In this document: one piece after another, positions 1 to 9,133 of the stretch
How the letters are laid out: each line of letters starts with the position of its first letter
Numbering within the stretch: the stretch's first letter is position 1
Assembly: GCF_038003525.1 (NCBI RefSeq)
Contig: NZ_JBBOPI010000002.1
Coordinates: forward strand, 124,001-188,000
Length of the DNA stretch: 64,000 bases
Reading direction: 5' to 3'
From: Solibacillus sp. FSL H8-0538
GTDB lineage: Bacteria; Bacillota; Bacilli; Bacillales_A; Planococcaceae
The notes under the pieces: generated by a model
What the model was told of the DNA's origin: nothing
What the model saw: the letters and a program-made list of their open reading frames with translations, nothing else
Database searches by the model: none
Translations under genes and position numbers: made by a program

Positions 1-948
1 AATATCCTCATATTGCCCTATAGATGAAACAGGGCCCATCGTAATACCAACTTCGATTTTCTTCGCTTCTGCGATTAAATGCTCTAAGGCTTCTTTATAA
101 ATGGCTTCTTCGATGTACACTCGACTAGTGGCAGTACAACGTTGACCCGTTTGCTTCATCGCACCTTCAATTGTCAATCTGGCAGCTAATTTTAAATTGG
201 CGTCTGCTAAAATGATGGCAGCATTTTTCCCACCTAGCTCAAGTTGGATTTTTTTATTCGTAGGTCCAGCTGTATTTAATATACTTTGCCCTACACCATT
301 AGAACCCGTAAACGTAATCGCTTTGACTTCAGGTGCTTCCAGTATAACTTGCCCTACCTTTGAGCCACGCCCTTGCACAACGTTTAAAACGTTTATTGGC
401 ATGCCTGCTTGTTCAAATAGTTCACCAATTAGCTTACCCGTTAAAGCCGTTTCAATGGAAGGCTTCCAAACGACGGTATTGCCATACACTAATGCAGGAG
501 CAATTTTCCACAAAGGGATGGCAACAGGGAAATTCCACGGTGTAATGGCTGCCACAACACCAAGGGGCACACGCTTTGTGTACAATACTTTTGCTTCACT
601 AGCAGAAGGTAATACTTCACCTGTTGCACGCATTCCTTCTTGTGCGTAGTAACGTAAAATGGACGCACCACGTTTAACTTCACCAATCATTTCATTTTTC
701 GTTTTACCCATTTCACGCGAAGCAGTTTCTGCCACTTTATCGATATTTTGTTCAAGTAAGTCAGCCATCACGCGTAAAATTTCTCCACGTGCTACGGATG
801 ATGTATTTTTCCAGCCTTCAAATGCTGCCTGAGCTGCTGAAACGACTGCTTTCGTTTCATCCAGTGTTAATAGCTCTACTTGACCGATACATTCAGATGG
901 TTTTGCTGGATTAAATTGTTCACGAATTTCTCGAATGATTGTTGTCAT
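1..948 (-). CDS. Aldehyde dehydrogenase, NAD(P)-dependent (3' end outside window)
   Basis: This is an open frame from an ATG at 948 that runs off the left edge, so about 316 N-terminal residues are present. GGAGGTG at 953-959 is the ribosome site. Family marks seen are the substrate-channel stretch TPWNFPVAIPLWKIAPAL, FTGSNGVGQ (cofactor turn), the general-base Glu in QLELGGKNA and the catalytic Cys in GQRCTATSR. FTGSNGVG resembles the alpha-ketoglutaric-semialdehyde/2,5-dioxovalerate branch, but the exact substrate cannot be fixed. The gene lies 74 bp behind the transaminase and probably shares its sigma-54 transcript, so it likely oxidises the semialdehyde made by that transaminase. The function pairing is inference. 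Confidence 0.9.
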   Translation of the reverse strand, partial: MTTIIREIREQFNPAKPSECIGQVELLTLDETKAVVSAAQAAFEGWKNTSSVARGEILRVMADLLEQNIDKVAETASREMGKTKNEMIGEVKRGASILRYYAQEGMRATGEVLPSASEAKVLYTKRVPLGVVAAITPWNFPVAIPLWKIAPALVYGNTVVWKPSIETALTGKLIGELFEQAGMPINVLNVVQGRGSKVGQVILEAPEVKAITFTGSNGVGQSILNTAGPTNKKIQLELGGKNAAIILADANLKLAARLTIEGAMKQTGQRCTATSRVYIEEAIYKEALEHLIAEAKKIEVGITMGPVSSIGQYEDI

Positions 949-1022
949 AAAACACCTCCAGGAGTTATTCCTACACGATTTTCATTATTTTTTATTTCTT
1001 TTGGAATCCCACTAATCATCGC

Positions 1023-2354
1023 TCACCCTTCTTTCTCAACAATTGTTTTACGTACATGTTCAAATGTCTCGTCTAAAATACGTAACATTTCATTTAGTTC
1101 TGCTTTAGATAAAATTAGGGGTGGCGAGAAGACAACTGTATCTTGATCGTACGTAACCGTTCGTAAGATTAAGCCCCGTTTCATTGTTTCTTGTACGAAA
1201 ATCGGGCTAAGTAATGTCTCGAAAAGCTCGCCTGTCTCACGGCTTTTTACTAATTCAATCGCTCCGAGTAATCCAAGGGTACGAACGCGTCCGATAAAGC
1301 TATATTTTTCTCGGAGTGCTTTGAAGCCTTCTAACATCGCTTCACCCATATTTGCTGCATTTTCGACAAGCTTTTCACGCTCAATAATTTCAATATTTTT
1401 CAACCCCACTTGGCAGGCAAGTGCATGACCACTGTACGTATAACCGTGCATTAATGTACCTTTTGAAAGCTCACAATACTCTTGATGGATTTTTTCTGAA
1501 ATCACCACTCCACCAAGTTGCACATAACCGCTGGATACACCTTTTGCAAACGACATCATATCAGGTACTACGCCGTAATGCTCCATGCCAAAAAATTTAC
1601 CAGTACGACCAAAGCCAGTAATTACTTCATCTGCAATGAATAAAATACCGTACTCATCGCATATTTCCCGCACTTCTTTAAAGTAATCTTTTTGCGGGAT
1701 GTTTACGCCTCCCGCACCTTGTACAGGCTCTGAAATAAATGCTGCAACGGTTTCAGGTCCTAGCGTTTCAATCGTTTCACGTAAATTACGCGCGGATTGA
1801 TTGTATACATAGTGGAAATCAGGTGCATGTGATTTCGTAAAGTCACGGAATGCTTGTAAACCTGTCGCATTTGTTGCCCCCATTGCCACACCGTGGTACG
1901 ACTGCGTACGTGAAATAATTTTTTGACGCTCCGGCTGCCCTTTTAGTAACCAATAATGACGTGCTAATTTAATCGCGGTGTCATTCGATTCCGAACCACC
2001 CGAAGTGAAAAATACCGTATTTAAATCTCCAGGAGCTAAGGAAGCAATTTTAGTCGCTAAACGAATAGCAGGTTCATTACTAAATGTAGCAAAGCATGAG
2101 CTGAATGCTAATGTAGCCATTTGCTCCTTTGCCACTTCAGCAATTTCTTCACGGCCATGCCCGATATTTACATTCCATAAAGAAGACATACCATCAATGT
2201 AAATATTGCCTTCCATATCTTTTAAGTAAATACCTTTTCCTTCTGTAAAAATAGCAGCTGGTCCTTGTGATTGTTGTTGTTCAATGGACGTAGTTGGATG
2301 GAGAAAATGCTTCTGATCTAATACTTTTAACTCTTCTTTTAATTGAATTGTCAT
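1023..2354 (-). CDS. Class III (omega) aminotransferase, PLP-dependent
   Basis: This is a fold-type I transaminase of about 443 residues. Seen are the N-terminal GQGIYL-type loop region (TEGKGIYLKDMEGNIYIDG), FFTSGGSESNDTAIKLARHY, the PLP-binding Asp in LFIADEVITGFGRTG, and the Schiff-base Lys in SFAKGVSSGYVQLGG. It transfers an amino group from an amine or omega-amino acid to an oxo acid, and the following aldehyde dehydrogenase suggests that a semialdehyde is the product. The start is set at 2354, behind AAAGAGG. An upstream in-frame ATG at 2396 lies between the -12 element and the predicted transcription start of the sigma-54 promoter, so it cannot be used from that transcript. It resembles the beta-alanine/GABA-pyruvate aminotransferase group; the substrate is unknown. 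Confidence 0.92.
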   Translation of the reverse strand: MTIQLKEELKVLDQKHFLHPTTSIEQQQSQGPAAIFTEGKGIYLKDMEGNIYIDGMSSLWNVNIGHGREEIAEVAKEQMATLAFSSCFATFSNEPAIRLATKIASLAPGDLNTVFFTSGGSESNDTAIKLARHYWLLKGQPERQKIISRTQSYHGVAMGATNATGLQAFRDFTKSHAPDFHYVYNQSARNLRETIETLGPETVAAFISEPVQGAGGVNIPQKDYFKEVREICDEYGILFIADEVITGFGRTGKFFGMEHYGVVPDMMSFAKGVSSGYVQLGGVVISEKIHQEYCELSKGTLMHGYTYSGHALACQVGLKNIEIIEREKLVENAANMGEAMLEGFKALREKYSFIGRVRTLGLLGAIELVKSRETGELFETLLSPIFVQETMKRGLILRTVTYDQDTVVFSPPLILSKAELNEMLRILDETFEHVRKTIVEKEG

Positions 2355-2399
2355 AAATAGGAACCTCTTTCCCCTTAAAATTTCATACACTTTCATAAC

Positions 2400-2416
2400 A
2401 GCAATTCTCGTGCCAA
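2400..2416 (-). promoter_or_regulatory. Sigma-54 (SigL) promoter of transaminase-aldehyde dehydrogenase operon
   Basis: On the minus strand the sequence reads TTGGCAC GAGAA TTGCT. The invariant GG (2414-2413) and GC (2402-2401) are exactly 10 bases apart, as sigma-54 -24/-12 promoters require. Transcription would start near 2389. The neighbouring sigma-54 activator gene is the obvious regulator. Confidence 0.88.
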
Positions 2417-2431
2417 CTCCTTAAAGAAATT

Positions 2432-2468
2432 AAAAAAGAGGCATTTTTCTTTTTGAAAATGCCCCTTC
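2432..2468 (-). terminator. Terminator behind the first sigma-54 activator
   Basis: A GC-capped stem (GGCATTTTC with its complement) followed by TTTTTT on the minus strand separates the activator transcript from the sigma-54 promoter of the next operon. Confidence 0.75.
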
Positions 2469-2521
2469 TGTCATCCTAAATGTATTAACAGATGATTATT
2501 AGATATTTTGTTGAGAATCAT

Positions 2522-2620
2522 TGATGTATTTTTTCATTATCGTTGCAATACGACACGAGAAAGCATTGCTGTTTTGCCACTTTTCATGCGTAAATACAAT
2601 TCTGATGTAAAAATGCATCA
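2522..2620 (-). promoter_or_regulatory. Candidate upstream activator sites
   Basis: TGATG-N8-CATCA at 2603-2620 abuts the activator stop codon. A related TGATGTATTTTTTCAT lies at 2523-2538. They sit about 130 and 220 bp upstream of the predicted start of the sigma-54 transcript, which is normal for enhancer sites. The assignment to the adjacent activator is inference from position and symmetry only. Confidence 0.35.
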
Positions 2621-4267
2621 TTAGTCTTCGTATGATATGTGACGCGTTAATTGATATTTTTGTATTTTCCGTACTAATGTAGATTGATCGCAGCCGAGTG
2701 ATTTTGCAGCTTGTCGTATACTTGGATGTTCAGACAACGCTTGCTTGATCATTTGCTTTTCAAACGCTGCTAATTGCTCCTTTAACGTGCCACTCAACAT
2801 CGTAGTTGCCATTTGTTCAGGCACACTTTGCTTATGTTCTGTATTTTCTATATCACGAACAATAATGGGGTTGCTATCTAGCTCCTGTTGTACAGTGTTT
2901 ACGGTTATTTCTGGTTGCGTCGCTAATAAACAAATACGTTCCACCATATTTTTGAGTTGTCGGACATTCCCTGGCCAATCGTAAGCCTCTAATATTTTCA
3001 TTGCCGATGTTTCAATCATCCGATGAATACCATACTTTTCTTCAATTAAAGCTAAAAAATGATTGATCATCGGAATAATATCTTCGCGACGCTGCCTTAA
3101 TGTCGGAATTTCAATGGGGATGATATTTAACCGATAATACAAATCCTCCCGGAAACCACCTTGCCTCACCATCTCCGCTAAGTTTCGATTCGTCGCTGCA
3201 ATAATACGCACATCAATCGGAATAGGTTTTCCACTACCAATACGCTGTACTTCAGATTCTTGTAGCACTCGCAATAATTTCGCCTGCAGCAGCAAGGGCA
3301 TTTCACCAATCTCATCTAAAAATACGGTACCCCCTGATGCGATTTCAAATAACCCAGCTTTTCCACCTTTGACTGCCCCTGTAAATGACCCTGCTTCATA
3401 GCCAAAAAGCTCAGATTCTAGTAATGTTTCAGGAATTGCACTACAGTTAATCGTTAATATTTGCTTATCGCTACGTCTGCTATACGCGTGAATGAGCTTT
3501 GTAATTTCTTCTTTACCAACACCCGATTCACCACCGATTAATACAGTAGATTCTACTTCTGCAACTCTCATGACACGCTTTACTACTTCCATCATGGCAG
3601 GTGACACGGAAATTAAATTACTATTTCTAGACTTTTTATTATGTAAGGCTTGTAGTTTATTTTTAAAATTTTCATTTTGAACTTCTAATTTTTGTACTTC
3701 TTGTTCTAACAGTTTTAGCTCCGTCATATCACGTGTAATCGCTACAACGTATTGCAATTCACCAGCTTCATCGAAAATCGGCTTGCCGGTAACTAAAAAG
3801 CATTTTCCGTTAATGAATGTTTGCAAAATCGTAACTTTTTCTTTTGATTCGATCACTTTCATCGATATTGAGTCACTCATTACCCCTTCAGCTATTACGT
3901 CTTTTGCGTATCTTCCCATTAAATCCATGCCGACAATTTCAATATCATTATCATTTTGAAATAATATTTTACCATTGCGGTCACAAATCGTTATGCCATC
4001 TGAAATGGAGTTTAAAACTTTATTTAATAATGGGTTCATAAAATCAATTTCGCTAAATTGCTTCAATGGCCTTAAATAAAATAAGTTGCCTTGCAATGTT
4101 TCTATTACATGAACAAAGTAGCCTTCTGCCTCAAATGATTCTTTTCCTTTACAATATTTTTCTTTTATTTTTTCAAGGAGCTCTATTTGGATATCATTTT
4201 TCACAATCACTTCATGATTATTCACAATAAAAAATTGTTCCTCTTTATGAAGTTCTACTGTCGACAT
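2621..4267 (-). CDS. Sigma-54-dependent transcriptional activator with PAS domain
   Basis: This is a 548-residue enhancer-binding protein. Order: N-terminal region (1-80), PAS sensor (about 82-190), a coiled linker, AAA+ domain with Walker A GESGVGKE (246-253), a GSFTGA loop (293-298) and Walker B TVFLDEIGE, and a C-terminal Fis-type HTH (SIRQAAKSLGCDQSTLVRKI). The sigma-54-contacting loop has Ser where GAFTGA has Ala; the aromatic Phe is kept. There is no response-regulator receiver, so the PAS domain probably senses a small ligand. The start at 4267 follows GGAAGGGA. It lies directly upstream of, and on the same strand as, a sigma-54 promoter driving transaminase and aldehyde dehydrogenase, as in GabR/RocR-like catabolic switches of Bacillus. 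Confidence 0.93.
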   Translation of the reverse strand: MSTVELHKEEQFFIVNNHEVIVKNDIQIELLEKIKEKYCKGKESFEAEGYFVHVIETLQGNLFYLRPLKQFSEIDFMNPLLNKVLNSISDGITICDRNGKILFQNDNDIEIVGMDLMGRYAKDVIAEGVMSDSISMKVIESKEKVTILQTFINGKCFLVTGKPIFDEAGELQYVVAITRDMTELKLLEQEVQKLEVQNENFKNKLQALHNKKSRNSNLISVSPAMMEVVKRVMRVAEVESTVLIGGESGVGKEEITKLIHAYSRRSDKQILTINCSAIPETLLESELFGYEAGSFTGAVKGGKAGLFEIASGGTVFLDEIGEMPLLLQAKLLRVLQESEVQRIGSGKPIPIDVRIIAATNRNLAEMVRQGGFREDLYYRLNIIPIEIPTLRQRREDIIPMINHFLALIEEKYGIHRMIETSAMKILEAYDWPGNVRQLKNMVERICLLATQPEITVNTVQQELDSNPIIVRDIENTEHKQSVPEQMATTMLSGTLKEQLAAFEKQMIKQALSEHPSIRQAAKSLGCDQSTLVRKIQKYQLTRHISYED

Positions 4268-4746
4268 CTAGATCACATCCCTTCCAAACTTGAATACGCT
4301 AAGATGCTCACTATCTAAGGGTATTCACCTCCAAATAACATTCTACTCCGAAGCTAATTTCCCCTCTATTTACCAGATCGACTTAAAGAGAATATCATTC
4401 TACATCCATAGTGTATTTGTGAATAAAAATAGCTGGATGCAGTAAGGCGTTTCATATTCTGCTGATCTGCTAATGGGCTTTGTTTGTTTTCAGCCTTGAT
4501 TAACTGTTTTAGCCGTTTTTTAATCGATTTTCATTTCATAACTACATGACATTTCATTTCATACTTGCCGTCACAAAAGGAATGTCAGCTAAAATTTCTA
4601 CTTAAATCAATATTTTCCTCAAATAATATAAATTATAAAATTTTCAAATTATTCTAAAATAAGTTTGACTAGCAAACATGCATAGTAATAAAATACACAT
4701 ATACAGAAACAGTTATTATAATGCGGTAAAAAGGAGGAGTTAGGCG
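4268..4746. other. Divergent intergenic region
   Basis: AT-rich spacer between the sigma-54 activator and the acyl-CoA dehydrogenase cluster. No open frame with a ribosome site was found. TATAAT at 4717-4722 could be a -10 box but has no good -35 and would leave only a few bases before AAAGGAGGAG at 4730-4738. No sigma-54 element was found here, so the plus-strand cluster is probably not part of that regulon. Confidence 0.4.
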
Positions 4747-5901
4747 ATGTTTCAATTACCAACTGTGCAATTTACGGACGAGCAAGAACAATTTCGTTTA
4801 GAAGTTCGAGCGTTTCTACAAGAAGAGTTAGCAAAAGGGACTTTTGTGCCAAAATGTGATTCGTGGTTAAGCGGAGACGATCCTACGTTTTCAAAATTAA
4901 TCGGGGAAAAAGGCTGGATTGGCATGACTTGGCCAAAAAAATATGGTGGGCAAGAACGGAGTACAATCGATCGTTACATAATAACGGAGGAGTTTTTAGC
5001 CATTGGGGCGCCGGTTGCAGCGCATTGGTTTGCGGACCGTCAAACGGGACCACTTCTTTTACGTTACGGAACAGAAGAACAGCGTGAATTTTTCCTCCCG
5101 CAAATTATGAAAGGCGAATGCTACTTCGGTATTGGTTTAAGTGAACCAAATAGTGGTTCCGACTTAGCATCCGTAAGTACACGGGCTGAAAAAGTGGATG
5201 GTGGCTGGATTGTGAATGGCCAAAAAATTTGGACGAGCAACGCCCACCTTTGCCACTATATGGTCACTTTAGTGCGCACAAGTCCTTTTGATGGAAAACA
5301 TAAACATGCGGGGCTGAGCCAGCTTATTGTCGATTTACATGCAGAAGGTATAACCGTTGTACCGATTAAGTTTTTAACGGGGGAACATCATTACAATGAA
5401 GTGTTCTTTGACAATGTCTTTGTACCTGACAGCATGGTTGTAGGAGAAATTGGGAATGGCTGGGTTCAAGGATTAGCAGAGCTAGCCTTTGAGCGCAGTG
5501 GTCCAGAACGGATATTAAGTACATTTCCATTAATCGATGAACTCATTCAAGAACTAAAACGCCAAAACAATACAGAAGGATTAAAACAAGCAGCTAAAGT
5601 TGTGGCACGGCTATGGAGCTTGCGTAACCTTTCAATTGGTGTGGCACAGTTGCTAGACTCTGGTGACGGTGATGACGTGTCCATTCCTGCTGCCCTTGTA
5701 AAAGCTCTTGGGACGAAATTTGAGCAAAGTATTCCTGAAATTACACGTTTATTAGTACAAACATATCCAACACTAGATGCTCAGCGTAAAATTGATCGCT
5801 TTATGGCAGAGTCCATTTTACATGCGCCAGGCTTTACGATTCGCGGTGGAACTTCAGAAGTACTATATGGTGTAGTGGCGAAAGGGGTTGTAGCTCAATG
5901 A
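4747..5901 (+). CDS. Acyl-CoA dehydrogenase (first of pair)
   Basis: 384 residues, the usual length of a soluble FAD acyl-CoA dehydrogenase, which introduces a 2,3 double bond into an acyl-CoA. Seen are the N-terminal helical domain with WPKKYGGQ, the middle-domain GIGLSEPNSGSDLAS motif and NGQKIWTSNAH, and the C-terminal GGTSEVLYGVVAKGVV. AAAGGAGGAG ends 8 bases before the ATG. Its stop overlaps the next ATG by 4 bases (ATGA), so the two dehydrogenases are translationally coupled. Such adjacent pairs often form hetero-oligomers in which one subunit is divergent, as in actinobacterial steroid side-chain degradation. Whether that holds here is inference. Confidence 0.93.
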   Translation: MFQLPTVQFTDEQEQFRLEVRAFLQEELAKGTFVPKCDSWLSGDDPTFSKLIGEKGWIGMTWPKKYGGQERSTIDRYIITEEFLAIGAPVAAHWFADRQTGPLLLRYGTEEQREFFLPQIMKGECYFGIGLSEPNSGSDLASVSTRAEKVDGGWIVNGQKIWTSNAHLCHYMVTLVRTSPFDGKHKHAGLSQLIVDLHAEGITVVPIKFLTGEHHYNEVFFDNVFVPDSMVVGEIGNGWVQGLAELAFERSGPERILSTFPLIDELIQELKRQNNTEGLKQAAKVVARLWSLRNLSIGVAQLLDSGDGDDVSIPAALVKALGTKFEQSIPEITRLLVQTYPTLDAQRKIDRFMAESILHAPGFTIRGGTSEVLYGVVAKGVVAQ

Positions 5902-6968
5902 GTGAAATGAAAGATATGATTTTAGATGTGGTAGAACGTATGTTAAAAGAAAATATCGATAAAGATTTAGTCGATACTGTAGAACAAGGCAAATGGGCAC
6001 CAGAAGTGTGGAACTTATTTGAAGAAAACGGGATGACGATCGTAGCCGTTTCCGAAGAAAATGGGGGTGCAGGAGGCGATTTAGAAGATCTACTGAATAT
6101 CGTTCGATTAACAGGGAAATATGCTGCCCCGATTCCGTTTATGGAGACAACATTGGCGAATTATTTACTAGAATATACGAACTTACAAGTGGTCGAGGAT
6201 TTGGCGACGTATATGCTTGCTGCTAATCAAGCCTTTACGCTAGAGGATGGCAAACTATCGGGCGAAGCGATTCATATCCATTGGGCGCGTCATACAAAAC
6301 ACTTAGTTACACTTGCCAATAGCGCAGAAGGCACGCACTTAGTAGAAGTAGAGTTGAGCCAAGCTGAAATTACGCCGAGTACGAATTTAGCGAGTGAACC
6401 ACGTGATACGGTGAAGTTTCATAACGCTACCGTTTCACAAGTATCTGCCGTGTTACCATTTGATGAGATTCACGCAATGACAATACTCGAAACAGCCTTT
6501 CAATTAGCACTGATGGCGGGTGCCATTGATAAAATAAACGACTTAACGATTCAATATACGAAAGAGCGCGAGCAATTCGGGCGTCCGATTCATCGCTTCC
6601 AGCTCGTTCAGCAGCATATCGTGTATTTAGCAGGTGAAACGGCTGTCGCTTTAGCAGCATTTAATAACGTCACTGATGCCCTTCTGACGGATAGTCATAC
6701 GAGCGAAGTAGCCTATGCACGCATTCGTTTTGAAGAAGCCATTCAAGCAGTAACGACGATTTCACATCAAGTACATGCTGCAATCGGAACGACACACGAA
6801 CATAGCTTGCACCAATATACGCGTAGACTTTGGTCGTGGCGCGATGAAGGGGCTAACACTTCTTACTGGACGGATGTTGTGGCAACACAGTTATTAGAAA
6901 TTAGCGGTGATAGTCTATGGGCGTATTTAACTTCATGTAGCAGAAATCCACTACCGCTCAAAGTGTAA
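5898..6968 (+). CDS. Acyl-CoA dehydrogenase family protein (second of pair)
   Basis: 356 residues, more divergent than the first subunit. Recognisable parts are the N-terminal ENGGAGGDLEDL stretch, the poorly conserved middle domain and the C-terminal helical domain with ALMAGAIDKINDL, YTKEREQFGRPIHRFQLVQQ and a C-terminal HQYTRRLWSWRDEG. The middle-domain SEPNSGSD-type flavin motif of its neighbour is not evident, so this may be the subunit that completes the active site of a heteromer. It overlaps the upstream gene by 4 bases. A 57-bp gap with a fresh ribosome site follows before the hydratase. Confidence 0.88.
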   Translation: MSEMKDMILDVVERMLKENIDKDLVDTVEQGKWAPEVWNLFEENGMTIVAVSEENGGAGGDLEDLLNIVRLTGKYAAPIPFMETTLANYLLEYTNLQVVEDLATYMLAANQAFTLEDGKLSGEAIHIHWARHTKHLVTLANSAEGTHLVEVELSQAEITPSTNLASEPRDTVKFHNATVSQVSAVLPFDEIHAMTILETAFQLALMAGAIDKINDLTIQYTKEREQFGRPIHRFQLVQQHIVYLAGETAVALAAFNNVTDALLTDSHTSEVAYARIRFEEAIQAVTTISHQVHAAIGTTHEHSLHQYTRRLWSWRDEGANTSYWTDVVATQLLEISGDSLWAYLTSCSRNPLPLKV

Positions 6969-7025
6969 GGATGAATGGCAAAGGGTACTTACTATTTAGC
7001 AGTGACATTATAAGGAGTGATATTA

Positions 7026-7832
7026 ATGGCTGATTTACTATTTGAAGTGAACGATCATATTGCAACAATTACGTTAAACCGACCGGAAGCGTATAACGCC
7101 TTCAGTGAAGAAATGATTACGGAGTGGATTAAAGCACTTGAAACGGTCCGTGATTCGGATGATATTCGTGTCGTGATCGTGAAAGGGAACGGAAAATCAT
7201 TTTGTGCAGGTGGCGATATTAAAGCGATGCAAGCAGGAGAAGGTTTCTTCCAAAGTGCAGAGGACATCGCTTCGACAGGCTTAGCACGAAAAAATTCACT
7301 TTGGAAAAAGATTCAACGTATCCCTCTTCTGCTTGAGGAAATTGATAAGCCTGTCATTGCACAAGTGCATGGGTTCGCCATGGGGGCAGGCCTTGATATG
7401 GCATTAATGTGTGATATTCGGATTTCTGCGAAATCAACAAAGATTTCTGAAAGCTACATTAACGTAGCCATCGTACCAGGCGACGGTGGAGCTTATTATT
7501 TACCGAAATTAGTCGGCATCGACCAAGCACTCGACATGTTTTGGACAGCACGTGTACTTACGGCCGATGAAGCAAAAGAAAAAGGGGTCGTCACATTTGT
7601 GGTGGAAGACCATGAGCTAGAGGCATACACATTAAATTATGCAAAAGAATTAGCGAGTCGCCCAACAACGGCAGTACAGTTCATTAAGCGTGCGGTCTAC
7701 CAAAGTCAACGGATGGATTTACGTTCTGCGCTTGACTACATTTCATCACAAATGGCCATTGTGACTGAGCTCGATGATTTTAAAGAAGGCGTTAATGCCG
7801 TTGTGGAAAAACGCAAGCCTGTTTATAAATGA
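7026..7832 (+). CDS. Enoyl-CoA hydratase/isomerase family protein
   Basis: Crotonase-fold protein of about 268 residues. Seen are ITLNRPEAYNAFS, the oxyanion-hole segment FCAGGDIKAM and the second oxyanion element GFAMGAGLDMALMCDIRIS. PGDGGAYYLPKLVG follows. The start is placed at ATG 7026, 8 bases after AAGGAG (7012-7017); an in-frame GTG at 7017 overlaps that ribosome site and is rejected. It lies between the acyl-CoA dehydrogenases and the CoA-transferase and would act after dehydrogenation in the same pathway. The exact reaction (hydration, isomerisation or hydrolysis) cannot be read from sequence. Confidence 0.92.
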   Translation: MADLLFEVNDHIATITLNRPEAYNAFSEEMITEWIKALETVRDSDDIRVVIVKGNGKSFCAGGDIKAMQAGEGFFQSAEDIASTGLARKNSLWKKIQRIPLLLEEIDKPVIAQVHGFAMGAGLDMALMCDIRISAKSTKISESYINVAIVPGDGGAYYLPKLVGIDQALDMFWTARVLTADEAKEKGVVTFVVEDHELEAYTLNYAKELASRPTTAVQFIKRAVYQSQRMDLRSALDYISSQMAIVTELDDFKEGVNAVVEKRKPVYK

Positions 7833-7852
7833 TGGTCGGAGGAGGAAATACG

Positions 7853-8995
7853 ATGCAACCTCTTGAAAATATACGAGTGTTAGATTTATCACGTGTCTAT
7901 GCTGCTCCCGCTGGCTCAATGATGCTGGCAGATTTAGGGGCAGAAGTGATTCGCGTAGAACACCCAGACGGCTCAGATAGTATGCGTGACTGGGGCCCCT
8001 TTTTGAATGATCAAAGCACGTATTATTTATGTGCCAATCGCAATAAAAAATCGATGACATTAGATTTAAAAACAGAAGACGCCAGGGAGCAATTTAAAGA
8101 GCTTGTCAAAGATGCAGACATCATCCTTGAAAACTTTAAAACGGGCGACATGGCGCGAATGGGGCTAAGTTACGAGGAGCTAAAAAAAGTGAATCCACGC
8201 ATTATTTATTGTGCGGTAACTGGCTTCGGTCAAACAGGACCTCTTGCTTCTGAACCAGGCTTTGACCCCGTGATTCAAGCGATGAGTGGTTTAATGGACG
8301 TGACCGGCGCATCGGAAGGCGAAGCCACAAGAGTCGGAGTCCCTATTGCCGATATTTTAACGTCTCATCATGTGGTCATTAGTATTTTAGCGGCACTGCG
8401 GATGCGTGATCAAACAAATGAAGGCCAATTTATTGATTTAGCGCTACTCGATGTTCAAATGAGTAGCTTAGCGAATGTAGCGAGTGCTTATTTAAATACA
8501 GGCTTTGCTTCAAAGCGTTTAGGGAACCGCCATAACAATGTCGCGCCGTATCAAGTATTTGCCTGTGCGGATGGCCCCCTAATGATTTGTGCTGGCACAG
8601 ATGGACAATTCCAAAAGCTTTGCGTCATGATGGAACGTGAGGAATGGGCGAAAGATGAACGGTTTGTAACCAATACGATGCGGAAGCAACATGAAGATGA
8701 GCTTGTTGAGATGATTACAGCAGTTACCATAACGAAAACGCGCGATGAATGGCTTGCGTTATTACAACAACACAAAATTCCAGGTGGCCGTGTGAATACC
8801 ATTGCCGAAGCACTCGAACAACCGCAAATGATCGCACGTGACATGATTGGTGAACTCGAGCACGAACAATACGGGAAAGTGAAGTTCGTCAAAAGTCCAT
8901 TAAAGTTCTCTAGTTTAAATATCGACTATAAATTAGCACCTCCGATTCTTGGAGAACATACAAATGAATTCCAAAAGGCCTCTCTCCCGAAATGA
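7853..8995 (+). CDS. Family III CoA-transferase (CaiB/BaiF type)
   Basis: 380 residues with the family's N-terminal IRVLDLSRVYAAPAGSMMLADLGAEVI-like signature, ENFKTGDMARMGL, VTGFGQTGP and GFDPVIQAMSGLMDVTG, which carries the region of the catalytic Asp. It moves CoA between an acyl-CoA and a free acid and so probably activates the substrate for the dehydrogenases upstream. GGAGGAGG precedes ATG 7853. An in-frame ATG at 7829 would overlap the hydratase stop and lacks a ribosome site. It is the last structural gene before the IclR regulator. Confidence 0.92.
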   Translation: MQPLENIRVLDLSRVYAAPAGSMMLADLGAEVIRVEHPDGSDSMRDWGPFLNDQSTYYLCANRNKKSMTLDLKTEDAREQFKELVKDADIILENFKTGDMARMGLSYEELKKVNPRIIYCAVTGFGQTGPLASEPGFDPVIQAMSGLMDVTGASEGEATRVGVPIADILTSHHVVISILAALRMRDQTNEGQFIDLALLDVQMSSLANVASAYLNTGFASKRLGNRHNNVAPYQVFACADGPLMICAGTDGQFQKLCVMMEREEWAKDERFVTNTMRKQHEDELVEMITAVTITKTRDEWLALLQQHKIPGGRVNTIAEALEQPQMIARDMIGELEHEQYGKVKFVKSPLKFSSLNIDYKLAPPILGEHTNEFQKASLPK

Positions 8996-9017
8996 AAGTG
9001 CGTTATAATTGAAGTAG

Positions 9018-9133
9018 TTGTTATCTTCATGTAGCAAATATTCTTATGCTGAAAAGCGTAGCAGCCGTTACTATGAAGATAACGCCCAAGCGGCAAATAC
9101 GCCAAGGCGAATTTCATTTGAGTAGGTGACGAG
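9018..9133 (+). promoter_or_regulatory. Structured leader before the IclR gene
   Basis: Perfect 11-base arms GTTATCTTCAT (9020-9030) and ATGAAGATAAC (9073-9083) enclose an inner hairpin closed by a GAAA loop (about 9045-9060). A further GC-rich stretch with GCCAAGGCG follows at 9101. The fold lies in the 5' untranslated region. It may be a leader RNA, a dispersed palindromic repeat or a regulator site. No match to a riboswitch class that I know was recognised. Confidence 0.4.

Noticed and set aside
7746-8060. 104-codon minus-strand frame across the hydratase/CoA-transferase junction
   Set aside because: Overlaps two certain genes in antisense and lacks a ribosome site.
9018-9133. Known riboswitch upstream of the IclR gene
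   Set aside because: The conserved cores of TPP, SAM, lysine, purine, preQ1, c-di-GMP and ydaO-type elements were looked for by eye and not found.
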